37,840 bases of DNA from an uncultured Oscillospiraceae bacterium (lineage in GTDB: Bacteria; Bacillota; Clostridia; Oscillospirales; Oscillospiraceae): positions 1-37,840 of the forward strand of contig CALXCQ010000142.1 of assembly GCA_944386835.1 (NCBI GenBank). The letters are read 5' to 3'. The notes below the pieces were generated by a model that was not told where the DNA came from, searched no databases, and saw only the letters and a program-made list of their open reading frames with translations. The position numbers were made by a program, and so were the translations under genes. Of the stretch, positions 15,335 through 24,233 are shown in pieces; position 1 is the first letter of the stretch; each line of letters begins with the position of its first letter.

Positions 15335-17279
15335 AAACACAATGGAAGGACGAAATGCAGCCCCCGCTGCGACCCGCACCACCACCAGCCGCGGTCGCCG
15401 CGCCCCAAAAGGTGTGCTCCGCAGGCTTCTGAAAACCCTGTTTGAATTCTATCCCGTGCTTCTGCCGGTTACATTGGTGTGCATCCTGATTAACGCAGTT
15501 GTCAGTTCTATGCCGTCGGTCTTTATGCAGAAGGTTATCGCCGTGGTAGACGACAGCTACAAGAGTGGCGACTGGTCGTCGGTTTCTGGAACAATCCTCA
15601 ACCTTGTGGGAATCCTGGTGGCCATGTATGTGGTAAGCCTCATTGCTGGCGCTTTCTATACGCAGATGATGGCGATCATTACCCAGGGCTCCTTAAAAAA
15701 GATGCGTGAAAAGATGTTTAATCACATGCAGGACTTGCCCATCCGGTACTTTGACACCAATGGCCACGGCGACATCATGAGCTACTACACTAACGATGTT
15801 GACACACTGCGCCAGCTCATCAGCCAGAGCTTTCCCAATATCCTTATCTCTTCTATCACACTGTTCGTGGTGTTCTGCATCATGGTCTACTACAGTGTCA
15901 TCATGGCATTTATAGTGGTGGCCGGAGTCATCTGCATGGTTTTCGCCGCCCGCGCCATCACAAAACGTTCCTCCACCTACTTCCTGCGCCAGCAGATCAC
16001 TTTAGCTAACGCCGAGGCGTTCATGGAGGAAATGATGAGCGGCCAGAAGGTTATCAAGGTCTTCTGCCACGAGGAAGCCGCCAAGGCCGACTTTGACAAA
16101 GTAAACGATGAAATCTTCTTCAATGCCCGCAATGGCAACCGTTTCGCCAACATTCTTATGCCGCTTCTTGGCAATGTCGGCAATGTGATGTATGTGATCG
16201 TGTCACTGGTAGGCGGCGCCCTTCTTCTGTCTGGCACCCCTAACATCAGTCTCTCCGGTATGGCCTTCAGTATCAGCATCGTGGTGCCGTTCCTGAATAT
16301 GACCAAGCAGTTCGCCGGCTCCATCGGCCAGGTGTCCAATCAGATTAACATGGTTATCATGGGTCTGGCCGGTGCCCACCGAATTTTCTCCCTTCTGGAC
16401 AACGAGCCCGAAACCGATGAAGGCTACGTGACACTGGTCAATGCTAAGGAGAACGCTGACGGCACTCTGACTGAGTGCCCTGAGCGTACTATGGTCTGGG
16501 CCTGGAAGCATCCCCACCATGACGGCACCGTAACCTATACTAGGTTGGCTGGTGACGTGCGGTTTTACGATGTGGACTTCGGCTACACGCCGGATAAGCT
16601 CGTCCTACACAATATCTCCCTCTACGCTAAGCCCGGCCAGAAGATCGCTTTCGTGGGTGCAACCGGCGCCGGTAAGACTACCATCACCAACCTCATTAAC
16701 CGGTTCTACGACATCGATGATGGCAAGATCCGCTATGATGGCATCAATATCAACAAGATCAAGAAGGCTGACCTGCGGCATTCCCTGGGGATAGTCCTTC
16801 AGGACACAAACCTCTTCACAGGCACCGTCATGGAAAATATCCGCTACGGAAATCTGGAGGCCTGCGACGAAGAGTGCATCGCAGCGGCTAAGCTGGCCGG
16901 CGCAGACGACTTCATTCGCCGTCTGCCTGAGGGCTATAACACTATGCTCCGTGGCAATGGCGCCAACCTGAGCCAGGGCCAGCGGCAGTTATTGAGTATC
17001 GCTCGGGCCGCTGTGGCCGATCCGCCGGTTATGATCCTCGATGAGGCCACTTCCTCCATTGATACCCGTACTGAGGCCATTGTACAGCAAGGCATGGACG
17101 CGCTGATGTATGGGCGGACAGTGTTCGTGATTGCCCACCGCCTCTCCACAGTCCGGAACTCCAATGCGATCATGGTTCTCGAGCATGGCCGCATCATTGA
17201 GCGCGGCAGCCACGAGGAACTGATTGCCCTGAAGGGCAAGTACTATCAGCTGTATACCGGAGCCTTCGAACTTGAATAA
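15324..17279 (+). CDS. ABC exporter half-transporter, catalytic subunit
   Basis: A 651-residue partner half-transporter. After a basic N-terminal tail (about 1-45, many Arg and Thr), six transmembrane helices lead to a nucleotide-binding domain with canonical Walker A GATGAGKTT, catalytic Glu in DEATSSID and switch His in IAHRLSTV, but a variant signature LSQGQ. The first subunit shows the opposite pattern, so the two complement each other as in TM287/288. A stretch of about 40 residues between the membrane part and the ATPase (near VTLVNAKENADGT) is longer than usual. ATG 15324 has AGGTG 6 bases upstream (ATG 15321 is also possible), and the gene overlaps its neighbour by 11 bases. Confidence 0.93.
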   Translation: MKHKNTMEGRNAAPAATRTTTSRGRRAPKGVLRRLLKTLFEFYPVLLPVTLVCILINAVVSSMPSVFMQKVIAVVDDSYKSGDWSSVSGTILNLVGILVAMYVVSLIAGAFYTQMMAIITQGSLKKMREKMFNHMQDLPIRYFDTNGHGDIMSYYTNDVDTLRQLISQSFPNILISSITLFVVFCIMVYYSVIMAFIVVAGVICMVFAARAITKRSSTYFLRQQITLANAEAFMEEMMSGQKVIKVFCHEEAAKADFDKVNDEIFFNARNGNRFANILMPLLGNVGNVMYVIVSLVGGALLLSGTPNISLSGMAFSISIVVPFLNMTKQFAGSIGQVSNQINMVIMGLAGAHRIFSLLDNEPETDEGYVTLVNAKENADGTLTECPERTMVWAWKHPHHDGTVTYTRLAGDVRFYDVDFGYTPDKLVLHNISLYAKPGQKIAFVGATGAGKTTITNLINRFYDIDDGKIRYDGININKIKKADLRHSLGIVLQDTNLFTGTVMENIRYGNLEACDEECIAAAKLAGADDFIRRLPEGYNTMLRGNGANLSQGQRQLLSIARAAVADPPVMILDEATSSIDTRTEAIVQQGMDALMYGRTVFVIAHRLSTVRNSNAIMVLEHGRIIERGSHEELIALKGKYYQLYTGAFELE

Positions 17280-17404
17280 TCCCAAAGAGGGCGTGAATTC
17301 TATGCCTTCTGCTAGAATGACATTAGGTTGCCCAATAAAACTAATATTTTTATAAGCAAGGAACATGTTGAGAAGTAAAAATAATTAATACTGACAGGAA
17401 AATG

Positions 17405-17472
17405 GCGCTGGTATTTTATATTAGCGCTCTTTTCCTCGCTCAAGCGCCATAGGAAGAACTATGGCGCTTTTT
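17405..17472 (+). terminator. Tandem terminators of the marR-ABC operon
   Basis: A first weak stem (GCGCT 17405-17409 with AGCGC 17423-17427, then TCTTTT) is followed by a strong one (11 pairs, 17442-17452 with 17459-17469, loop GAAGAA, T-rich end). Both arms share the GGCGCT/AGCGCC motif. Confidence 0.75.
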
Positions 17473-17530
17473 ACTATAAGAGGGAGCGGTTAGCCGTGGT
17501 AGAGGGTCTGACATTCTATCAAGTCAATAA

Positions 17531-18058
17531 AACTTTGGAGATTCGGACTCGGCCTTATATCCTGCGGTAGTAGAAAGTGTCCTGGGACGAACGGCAAGGC
17601 TTCCTCAGCGACAGGCACCGGAACTGCGATTTGATGTGGCGCCAACCAACGGCGGACCTTGCAAAAATTGGATCTTCCAGAAGGCCTTTGAAAAACTTCG
17701 GAATATAGAAAAGCTTTCCAAAGTGGCTTCTCACACTCCCTGGCATACCAGTACCACCTACAAGCGGAACCACGGCGGTCTGAAGGCCGCTTGTAGCGAC
17801 ATGGGCTTCGCCCAGATCCATGCGATCAACATGCACACGCTCACATCCTCAAAGAGGAGCGCGGAATTTGAGATCGCCTTTTAGGCCAACTGCAACCTAC
17901 GGGATATCCTTCCGTCAGATGGCCCTGAGGAATGGATCCGGTCAAACTGGGTGCGGGACTTTGGTGTCATAGATTTGTCAGTCACTGGAGCAGGCAACTG
18001 CCCTGGCCGATCTATCGGCGGCAGCCCCCTTGAAAAAGGGAAACGGGGAAAATCTTAG
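17531..18058 (+). pseudogene. Broken, unrecognised reading frame
   Basis: One frame is open from 17531 to 18058 except for a TAG at 17882-17884. No ATG with a ribosome-binding site starts it. Its composition (C- and G-ending codons) resembles the ABC genes, and the translation looks protein-like: LGRTARLPQRQAPELRFDVA, then KNWIFQKAFEKLRNI, then EWIRSNWVRDFGV after the stop. I do not recognise the family. It probably is a decayed gene brought in with the MarR-ABC block. A chance open frame in G+C-rich DNA is the alternative. Confidence 0.35.
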
Positions 18059-18297
18059 TAAGCGCACTTTTGTCTTGGCAGGAAGAAAATCAGATTCCTC
18101 ATAAACGAAGATTTCGTGCGGGTTTACGGACAGTCCGTCAGTCTGGAAGTTTCACTGTAAGGATGAGAAGCATCTCTCGCTATTTTTGTATGGCAAAACC
18201 GAAAGACTGAAATGCAAACATTTGTTTAAAATAAGACAATTCCCGAAATTTATAGGATAAAACTCGGTTTTGCTAAAGAGAAAATCTAGAAAACCAG
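18059..18297. other. Non-coding gap before mraZ
   Basis: No gene or strong hairpin was seen. The DNA returns to the lower G+C of the dcw genes near 18180. This is probably the right border of the inserted block and the native upstream region of mraZ. Confidence 0.4.
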
Positions 18298-18326
18298 TTG
18301 CTTTTTTCTCTACAGGCGTGTATACT
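18298..18326 (+). promoter_or_regulatory. Promoter of the dcw cluster (PmraZ)
   Basis: TTGCTT (18298-18303), a 17-base spacer and TATACT (18321-18326). Transcription would begin near 18333, directly at the first MraZ-type repeat. Confidence 0.65.
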
Positions 18327-18333
18327 ACGAGAT

Positions 18334-18373
18334 AAGTGGAGTAAAGTGGAGTAAAAATGATGAAAATGGAGCG
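18334..18373 (+). promoter_or_regulatory. Probable MraZ operator repeats
   Basis: AAGTGGAGTA occurs twice in tandem (18334-18343 and 18344-18353), followed in the same 10-base register by AAAATGATGA and AAATGGAGCG. MraZ binds short G-rich direct repeats one helical turn apart upstream of its own gene in several bacteria, so this is likely the autoregulatory site. Confidence 0.65.
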
Positions 18374-18384
18374 AGGTGAGGGAA

Positions 18385-18801
18385 ATGTACGGTAAATATG
18401 AGCATGCAGTTGATCCCAAAGGCCGTCTGTTTGTTCCCTCAAAGCTTCGGGAGGAATTGGGTTCTTCGTTCTATGTAACACTGGGATTGGATCACTGCCT
18501 GTCGGTATATACCGAATCCGGTTGGCAAACGATTTTAGATCGCTATAACGCTTTACCCCTATCTCAGGCAAGGAGAATGCGGTTTTTATTTGCCAATGCT
18601 GCAAAATGTGAGCCGGACAAGCAGGGGCGTTTTCTGATCCCTACTGAATTGCGGGAATATGCAGGAATTCATCAGGAAGTTACGTTTATTGGGCAAGGCG
18701 GCCATGCAGAAATTTGGGATTCGGCGGCTTATCGTAAACTTGAGGAAGAGACGTTAACGCCTGAAAACCTGGCGGCTGTCATGGAGGAATTAGGGTTCTG
18801 A
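18385..18801 (+). CDS. mraZ: Transcriptional regulator MraZ
   Basis: A 138-residue protein with two AbrB-like swapped-hairpin repeats: EHAVDPKGRLFVPSKLRE (N-terminal half) and CEPDKQGRFLIPTELRE (C-terminal half), the MraZ signature DxKGR in each. It forms rings that bind repeats upstream of its own operon and controls the dcw cluster. I chose ATG 18385 because AGGTG is 6 bases upstream; a GTG at 18376 is in frame but lies on that site. The stop overlaps the rsmH start by one base (TGATG), so they are coupled. The length is close to the family's usual 140-150. Confidence 0.96.
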   Translation: MYGKYEHAVDPKGRLFVPSKLREELGSSFYVTLGLDHCLSVYTESGWQTILDRYNALPLSQARRMRFLFANAAKCEPDKQGRFLIPTELREYAGIHQEVTFIGQGGHAEIWDSAAYRKLEEETLTPENLAAVMEELGF

Positions 18802-19736
18802 TGGAATTTGTACACAAATCCGTATTGCTTCAGGCATGCATCGAGGCACTTAACATTCGACCAGACGGTGTCTACTTGGATGGAACTTTGGGAGGCGCCG
18901 GACATTCTTTGGAAATTGCCAAACAGTTGACGACAGGCTTTCTGATTGGCGTAGACAGAGACCCACAAGCGTTGCAGGCTGCAAAAGAGAAATTGGCCAA
19001 GGTATCTGACCGGGTACGGCTGGTCCATAGTAACTTCAAGGAAATTGATATGATTTTGCAGTCTTTCGGTCTGGACCAGATCGATGGTATGTTGTTTGAT
19101 TTGGGGGTTTCTTCTCCGCAGTTGGATGACAAAGACAGGGGCTTTTCCTATATGTCCGATGCACCGCTGGATATGCGTATGGACAGTGGGGATCGGCTCA
19201 GTGCATACGAAATTGTCAATACTTGGCCCAGGGAAGAATTGCGCAGAATCTTATTTCAGTACGGGGAAGAGCGATATGCTCCGCTGATTGCAGCGGCGAT
19301 TGAGAGAAAGCGGGCAGAGAAACCGATTGTCAGCACTTTGGAATTGGTGCAAGTCATAAAACAGGCAATGCCTCCTCAGGCATTACGGGAAAAGCAGCAT
19401 CCTGCAAAACGCAGTTTCCAGGCGATCCGTATTGCTGTTAACGATGAATTAAACAGTATCAGCCAGATGATGTCAGCTGCTATCCCCAGATTAAAGCCAG
19501 GTGGCAGACTGGCGGTGATTACTTTCCACTCTCTGGAAGACAGCATAGTAAAAAATGCAATGCAGGAAGCGGCGAAGGGTTGTACATGTCCTCCCAATTT
19601 TCCGGTCTGTGTTTGTGGAAAGACGCCGCAGATTAAAATCTTAACGAAAAAGCCAATTGTGGCAACGCAGGAAGAATTAAAGGACAACCCAAGAGCTAGA
19701 AGTGCAAAGCTGAGGGTAGCAGAAAAGCTGCCATAA
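18801..19736 (+). CDS. rsmH: 16S rRNA (cytosine(1402)-N4)-methyltransferase
   Basis: A 311-residue SAM-dependent methyltransferase (MraW) that N4-methylates C1402 of 16S rRNA, the same base targeted by RsmI at 7912-8775. Motifs are HKSVLL, DGTLGGAGHS (27-36), FDLGVSSPQLD and GFSYMSDAPLDMRMD, then AVITFHSLED and the C-terminal NPRARSAKLR. Start ATG 18801 is coupled to the mraZ stop. Both enzymes for the dimethylated m4Cm1402 are therefore in one window, though in unlinked operons. Confidence 0.97.
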   Translation: MEFVHKSVLLQACIEALNIRPDGVYLDGTLGGAGHSLEIAKQLTTGFLIGVDRDPQALQAAKEKLAKVSDRVRLVHSNFKEIDMILQSFGLDQIDGMLFDLGVSSPQLDDKDRGFSYMSDAPLDMRMDSGDRLSAYEIVNTWPREELRRILFQYGEERYAPLIAAAIERKRAEKPIVSTLELVQVIKQAMPPQALREKQHPAKRSFQAIRIAVNDELNSISQMMSAAIPRLKPGGRLAVITFHSLEDSIVKNAMQEAAKGCTCPPNFPVCVCGKTPQIKILTKKPIVATQEELKDNPRARSAKLRVAEKLP

Positions 19737-19752
19737 GGAAAGGAACAAAGAC

Positions 19753-20277
19753 ATGGCCAACGAAAGAAACAAAAGAATCCTATATGGTTATGATGGAATG
19801 GCGGCGTATGATATTTATCGCAATCAGACTGCACCACAAATTCAACGTCCTGAGCTGCCGGATGAGCAGATCCGTCCGGTTAAGAAAAAGAAGATCCGGG
19901 CCAAAACTGTGGTATCTCCTTTTGCATTTCTGGGGATGACGGCTGCGGCTTGTATGTTGGTACTGGTTATTTTTGGCTATGTACAGTTATATGAAGCAAC
20001 TTCTCAAGTAGGTGCGTTACAGACACAGCTGGATAATTTGGTAGAAGAGCAAACTAGTTTACAGTCGACTTATGAAGGGAAAATTGATTTGGCCAATATT
20101 GAGCAGCGGGCAGCTGAGTTGGGGATGAGTCAGCCTGGTACAGGACAACTGATTTATCTGAACTTGACGGGCTCTGACAAGGCGGAGATTTTTACAGAGG
20201 AAAAACACAACATAGTACAAGAGGTTATTCAGGCAATTAAAAATAGCGTCTCTGATCTGGTGGCATACTTATCCTGA
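19753..20277 (+). CDS. ftsL: FtsL-like cell division protein
   Basis: A 174-residue bitopic protein: a basic cytoplasmic tail (1-52, KKKKIRAK before the membrane), one transmembrane helix (about 54-78) and an extracytoplasmic coiled coil (about 79-110, VGALQTQLDNLVEEQTSL). FtsL joins FtsQ/DivIB and FtsB/DivIC to activate FtsW and the septal PBP. Sequence conservation in this family is low, so the call rests on topology, length and place between rsmH and the PBP. The N-terminal tail and the hydrophobic C-terminal stretch (EVIQAIKNSVSDLVAYL) are longer than in B. subtilis FtsL (117). AAGGA precedes ATG 19753. Confidence 0.82.
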   Translation: MANERNKRILYGYDGMAAYDIYRNQTAPQIQRPELPDEQIRPVKKKKIRAKTVVSPFAFLGMTAAACMLVLVIFGYVQLYEATSQVGALQTQLDNLVEEQTSLQSTYEGKIDLANIEQRAAELGMSQPGTGQLIYLNLTGSDKAEIFTEEKHNIVQEVIQAIKNSVSDLVAYLS

Positions 20278-20325
20278 GGACAGACATATATGTAAGTAAG
20301 GATAAGCGCTTCCTATGGACTTGCA

Positions 20326-20357
20326 ACATGGGCGGTAAACTCCTTTGCCGCCCGTGT
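20326..20357 (+). promoter_or_regulatory. Strong intercistronic hairpin before the PBP gene
   Basis: A stem of 14 pairs (20326-20339 with 20344-20357; two G-U) with loop CTCC sits between ftsL and the PBP gene. The downstream bases (TTCGGTATTT) are not a terminator T run. It may be an RNA-processing or stability element, or a weak attenuator. Confidence 0.55.
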
Positions 20358-20400
20358 TTCGGTATTTCCAGTATGTGACGATTCAATCTTGGGGTGGACT

Positions 20401-22749
20401 ATGGCAGCAAATAAGAATTCCGGGAAAAAACAAAATATGCAGGCCAACGAGAAGGCAAATCGGGTTGTTTTAAGCCGCACATTGTTCTTGATGATCGTGT
20501 GTGGCATTGTTGTGTTTATACCGCTGATCTTCAAGCTGTACGATCTTATGATTCGGCAACACGATTATTTTGAAGAGCTGGCCATTGACAACCAAACAAG
20601 AAGTACCTCTATTACTGCGGCCAGAGGGATCATTTATGATCGCAATATGAATATTTTGGCTACTTCTGCCACGGTGGAGAATGTATTTATTGATCCCAAT
20701 GAAATTGAAAAAAATGGCTACGATTTAGCAAAAATTGCGACAGGTCTCAGTGAAATTTTGGATGTGGATGCCGACTATATCATCGAACAGGCCCAGGACA
20801 CCACGAAAAGGTATAAAGTCATCGCCAGAAAGCAGACGGAAGAAACAACGCAACTGGTACGAGACTTTATCAATAATACAGAAAACATCGGAGGAATTTA
20901 TCTGGAGCCAGACTCTAAACGGTACTACCCCTATGGTTCTCTGGCTGCACAGGTGATTGGGTTTGTCAGTGCGGATAATGTGGGAGCAGAAGGGCTGGAA
21001 GCTTATTATAATTCCATGTTGGAGGGCACGTCGGGCAAAATCGTTACGACCAAGGGAAACTATGGCTCAGAAATGCTTTACTCTTATGAAAAGTATTATG
21101 ATGCAGATAACGGTGACAACCTGATTTTGACACTGGACACCACGGTCCAATACTATTTGGAAAAAAATATGGAGGCAGCTATTGAGAAATATGATGTTCT
21201 CAATGGGGCATTTGGTATCGTTATGGACGTCAATACTGGGGAAATTCTGGCCATGGCGACCATGGGCAGTTATGATCCCAACAACTATCAGGAGATCTAT
21301 GACGACGAAATGGCGAAAGCGCTGGAAGAACAATACCAAGAAGCAATTTCCAATCCGGAAGGAAGTCAGGCCTATGAAGACGGTCTGGCAGCGTATAATG
21401 CGGCGGTTGCAACGGCAAGATTACAACAGTGGCGTAACCGGGTGGTTTCCGATGGTTATGAACCGGGGTCTACATTTAAAATTATTACGTTGGCTTCGGC
21501 TTTGGAAGAAGGCGCTGTAGGAGTGGACGACACCTTCTACTGCAGTGGCTCTACAAACAGCATTAAGGGGAGAGTTGATCCACTGCACTGTTGGAAAGCG
21601 ACCGGACATGGTACGCAGACGACCAAGGAAGCGCTTGGAAACTCCTGTAATATTGCCTTTGCAGATATTGGTATCGCCTTAGGCGGCGAAAAATTGTACG
21701 AATATGTAGAGAACTTTGGCTTAAGGGAAGAGACTGGTGTGGACTTACCAGGTGAGGCCAGCGGATACTTTTTCAATAAGGGACTTTTAACCGACCCCAA
21801 TAGTCAGGTATCTCTGACTTCCGCTTCTTTCGGACAGACTTTTAAAGTAACACCGCTGCAACTGGTGCGGGCCATTTCCGCAGTTGTAAACGGAGGATAT
21901 TTGTTGCAACCGTATATTGTCAGCGAAGTCCAGGACAGCGAGGGAAATACGGTGCTACAAAACGGAAGGACTGTTTTGCGGCAGGTTATCAGTGAAGAGG
22001 CTTCTGCAATTATGCGTGAAATGTTAGAATATGTCGTAGAAGGCGGGACTGCCAGCAATGCGCAGGTGGCAGGATACCGTATTGGCGGCAAGACGGGAAC
22101 TTCTGAAAAAATAGATGTTTTTGACGAAAATGGGCAACCGGTAGATGATCTGATTACCTCTTTTGTAGGTATTGCGCCGATCAATGATCCTCAGTATATC
22201 TGCCTTGTGGCTTTGGATACTCCCAGCACCGCAACTGGTATTTATATTTCTGGTGGTGTTATGGCGGCTCCTACGGTCCGAGATGTGCTATCCGATATTT
22301 TACCCTATTTAGGTGTAGAGCCGGATTATTCTGACGATGAAATCAGCGCAGTCAATGTGGCGACCCCAGATGTGGTAGGTTTGACGGAAGCGGACGCAGC
22401 AGAAGCATTAAAAGAGAAAAGTTTAACTTATAGAGTGGTTGGGGATGGTGAAACCGTTACCGATCAAATACCGGTAGGAGGTGCCTCCGTTCCGGGCGCT
22501 TCGGAAATTGTCCTGTATATGGGAGAAGAAAAGCCGACAGACAAGATCACGGTACCGAATTTTATAGGCCTTTCTGTTGCTCAGGCCAACGATACGGCAG
22601 CCAATGCAGGCCTATATATTCAAGCGAAGGGAACCAATAAAACAGATAGCAATGTTACTGTTACCTACCAGAGTGTGGAGGCTGGTGTGGAAGTGAATCG
22701 TGGTACCACAATCACAGTAGAATTTACAGACCACAGTGCACGGGATTGA
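20401..22749 (+). CDS. ftsI: Class B penicillin-binding protein with PASTA domains
   Basis: A 782-residue D,D-transpeptidase that crosslinks septal peptidoglycan. After a short cytoplasmic tail there is one membrane anchor (about 25-46), the dimerisation domain (ARGIIYDRN...), and a transpeptidase domain with active-site S357-TFK, S415-C-N417 and K564-TG. Two PASTA domains end the protein (about 653-717 and 719-780). The product may serve vegetative division (FtsI/PBP2B) or spore cortex formation (SpoVD); only one such gene is present here, where B. subtilis has both in tandem. The catalytic domain holds an Ala/Glu-rich insert before the SxxK. Start ATG 20401 follows GGGGTGG closely; an in-frame TTG at 20389 lies upstream of that site. 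Confidence 0.93.
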   Translation: MAANKNSGKKQNMQANEKANRVVLSRTLFLMIVCGIVVFIPLIFKLYDLMIRQHDYFEELAIDNQTRSTSITAARGIIYDRNMNILATSATVENVFIDPNEIEKNGYDLAKIATGLSEILDVDADYIIEQAQDTTKRYKVIARKQTEETTQLVRDFINNTENIGGIYLEPDSKRYYPYGSLAAQVIGFVSADNVGAEGLEAYYNSMLEGTSGKIVTTKGNYGSEMLYSYEKYYDADNGDNLILTLDTTVQYYLEKNMEAAIEKYDVLNGAFGIVMDVNTGEILAMATMGSYDPNNYQEIYDDEMAKALEEQYQEAISNPEGSQAYEDGLAAYNAAVATARLQQWRNRVVSDGYEPGSTFKIITLASALEEGAVGVDDTFYCSGSTNSIKGRVDPLHCWKATGHGTQTTKEALGNSCNIAFADIGIALGGEKLYEYVENFGLREETGVDLPGEASGYFFNKGLLTDPNSQVSLTSASFGQTFKVTPLQLVRAISAVVNGGYLLQPYIVSEVQDSEGNTVLQNGRTVLRQVISEEASAIMREMLEYVVEGGTASNAQVAGYRIGGKTGTSEKIDVFDENGQPVDDLITSFVGIAPINDPQYICLVALDTPSTATGIYISGGVMAAPTVRDVLSDILPYLGVEPDYSDDEISAVNVATPDVVGLTEADAAEALKEKSLTYRVVGDGETVTDQIPVGGASVPGASEIVLYMGEEKPTDKITVPNFIGLSVAQANDTAANAGLYIQAKGTNKTDSNVTVTYQSVEAGVEVNRGTTITVEFTDHSARD

Positions 22750-22766
22750 AAAAAGGAGTAATGATT

Positions 22767-24224
22767 ATGAAACTCTCGCAATTGTTGGTAGGAGTGCAAA
22801 CCAAGGAAATTGCCTGCGATTTAGAACAAGAAATCACGGGAATTAGTTACGATTCCAGGAGAACAAAACCTGGAGACTTATTTGTAGCAGTGAGTGGATT
22901 TACCACCGATGGCCATAAATTTATTCCCGTGGCGGTAGAGAAAGGTGCTGCCGTTATCCTGTGTGAAAAGAAACCGGAGGTGCCGGTCGCCTATATACTG
23001 GTAGAATCTACTCGACTAGCGCTTTCTCTTGTGAGTGCGAATTGGTTTGGGCATCCAGCAGAAAAGTTAAAACTGATCGGGGTCACAGGAACCAATGGGA
23101 AAACAACGGTAACCTATTTAGTGAAAACGCTTCTGGAGCAGTGTTTGCATGCCAAAGTGGGGCTAATTGGAACCATTCAAAATATGATTGGGGAACAAGT
23201 ACTGGAAACAGAGCGGACGACTCCGGAAAGTTTCGATTTACAAGAACTGTTTTTCCAAATGGTACAAGCGGGCTGCACATACGCGGTTATGGAGGTATCT
23301 TCCCATGCTCTAGCATTGCATCGGGTAGCAGGGGTACCGTTTGCTGTTGGTATTTTTACCAATCTGACCCGAGACCATCTGGACTTCCATAAAACTATGG
23401 AAGACTACCAAAAAGCAAAAGCGGTGCTGTTTCGTCAGTGTCAGATCGGGGTCTTAAATCTAGACGATACCTATGCGGCACAAATGCAGGCGGATGGTAC
23501 CTGCAAATGGCTCACGTATTCCGCTGAAAAAGATCAAGCAGACCTGGTGGCGAAAAATATTAAATTAAAGGCCAACAAGGTAGAAATGGAAGCAGTGATC
23601 GGCAATGACATTTCCAGAATTGAATTGGGAATTCCAGGAAAATTTACGGTATATAATGCAATGGCTGCCACAGGTGCAGCCCTTGCACTGGGGATTCCGC
23701 TGAAAGAAATTGCCAAAGCCATGAAAATGGCACATGGTGTGAAGGGGAGAGCGGAGGTTGTCCCGACACCAGGAAAACCTTATACTGTCATTATTGATTA
23801 TTCCCACACACCGGACAGTCTGGAAAATATTTTGCAGACTGTTAGAGGGTTCTGTAAGGGGCGGGTAATTGTTGTTTTCGGATGCGGCGGCGACCGGGAT
23901 GCTACCAAGCGTCCAATTATGGGGAAAATTGCAGTGGATCATGCAGACCTGGTAGTTGTAACTTCTGACAATCCCCGTACAGAAGATCCGGATAAAATCA
24001 TTTCTGAAATTGTGGCAGGCGTTGGAGATACCAAAACGCCATATCAAGTAATTCCCAATCGCCGCGAGGCAATTCGCTGGGCCTTGGAAAATGGGGAAAC
24101 TGACGATGTGATTATTTTGGCTGGAAAGGGCCATGAGACGTATCAAATTCTTGGTACAGAGGTAACCCATCTGGATGAGCGGGAAGAAGTGGCAAAGTAC
24201 CTGGAGGAAACAAAAGAAAGATAG
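22767..24224 (+). CDS. murE: UDP-MurNAc-tripeptide synthetase (MurE)
   Basis: A 485-residue Mur ligase that adds the third amino acid to UDP-MurNAc-L-Ala-D-Glu. The ATP loop is VTGTNGKTT (about 105-113), and DNPRTEDP (DNPR at 401-404) is the motif that marks meso-diaminopimelate as substrate, so this is probably the m-DAP-adding form. Other Mur ligase blocks seen are EVSSHAL, NLTRDHLDFH and YSHTPDSLE. I chose ATG 22767 because AAGGAG is 8 bases upstream; ATG 22761 is too close and the TTG at 22746 lies before the site. It follows the PBP stop by 17 bases. Confidence 0.96.
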   Translation: MKLSQLLVGVQTKEIACDLEQEITGISYDSRRTKPGDLFVAVSGFTTDGHKFIPVAVEKGAAVILCEKKPEVPVAYILVESTRLALSLVSANWFGHPAEKLKLIGVTGTNGKTTVTYLVKTLLEQCLHAKVGLIGTIQNMIGEQVLETERTTPESFDLQELFFQMVQAGCTYAVMEVSSHALALHRVAGVPFAVGIFTNLTRDHLDFHKTMEDYQKAKAVLFRQCQIGVLNLDDTYAAQMQADGTCKWLTYSAEKDQADLVAKNIKLKANKVEMEAVIGNDISRIELGIPGKFTVYNAMAATGAALALGIPLKEIAKAMKMAHGVKGRAEVVPTPGKPYTVIIDYSHTPDSLENILQTVRGFCKGRVIVVFGCGGDRDATKRPIMGKIAVDHADLVVVTSDNPRTEDPDKIISEIVAGVGDTKTPYQVIPNRREAIRWALENGETDDVIILAGKGHETYQILGTEVTHLDEREEVAKYLEETKER

Positions 24225-24233
24225 GGAAGGCAA

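Noticed and set aside
17882-17884. TAG as a recoded codon in a longer gene
   Set aside because: No start codon with a ribosome-binding site and no other sign of stop-codon recoding; decay is simpler.
12574-17905. CCTACGGGAT at 12574-12583 and 17896-17905 as flanking direct repeats of the insertion
   Set aside because: A 10-base match over more than 5 kb can occur by chance, and neither copy lies at a clear boundary.
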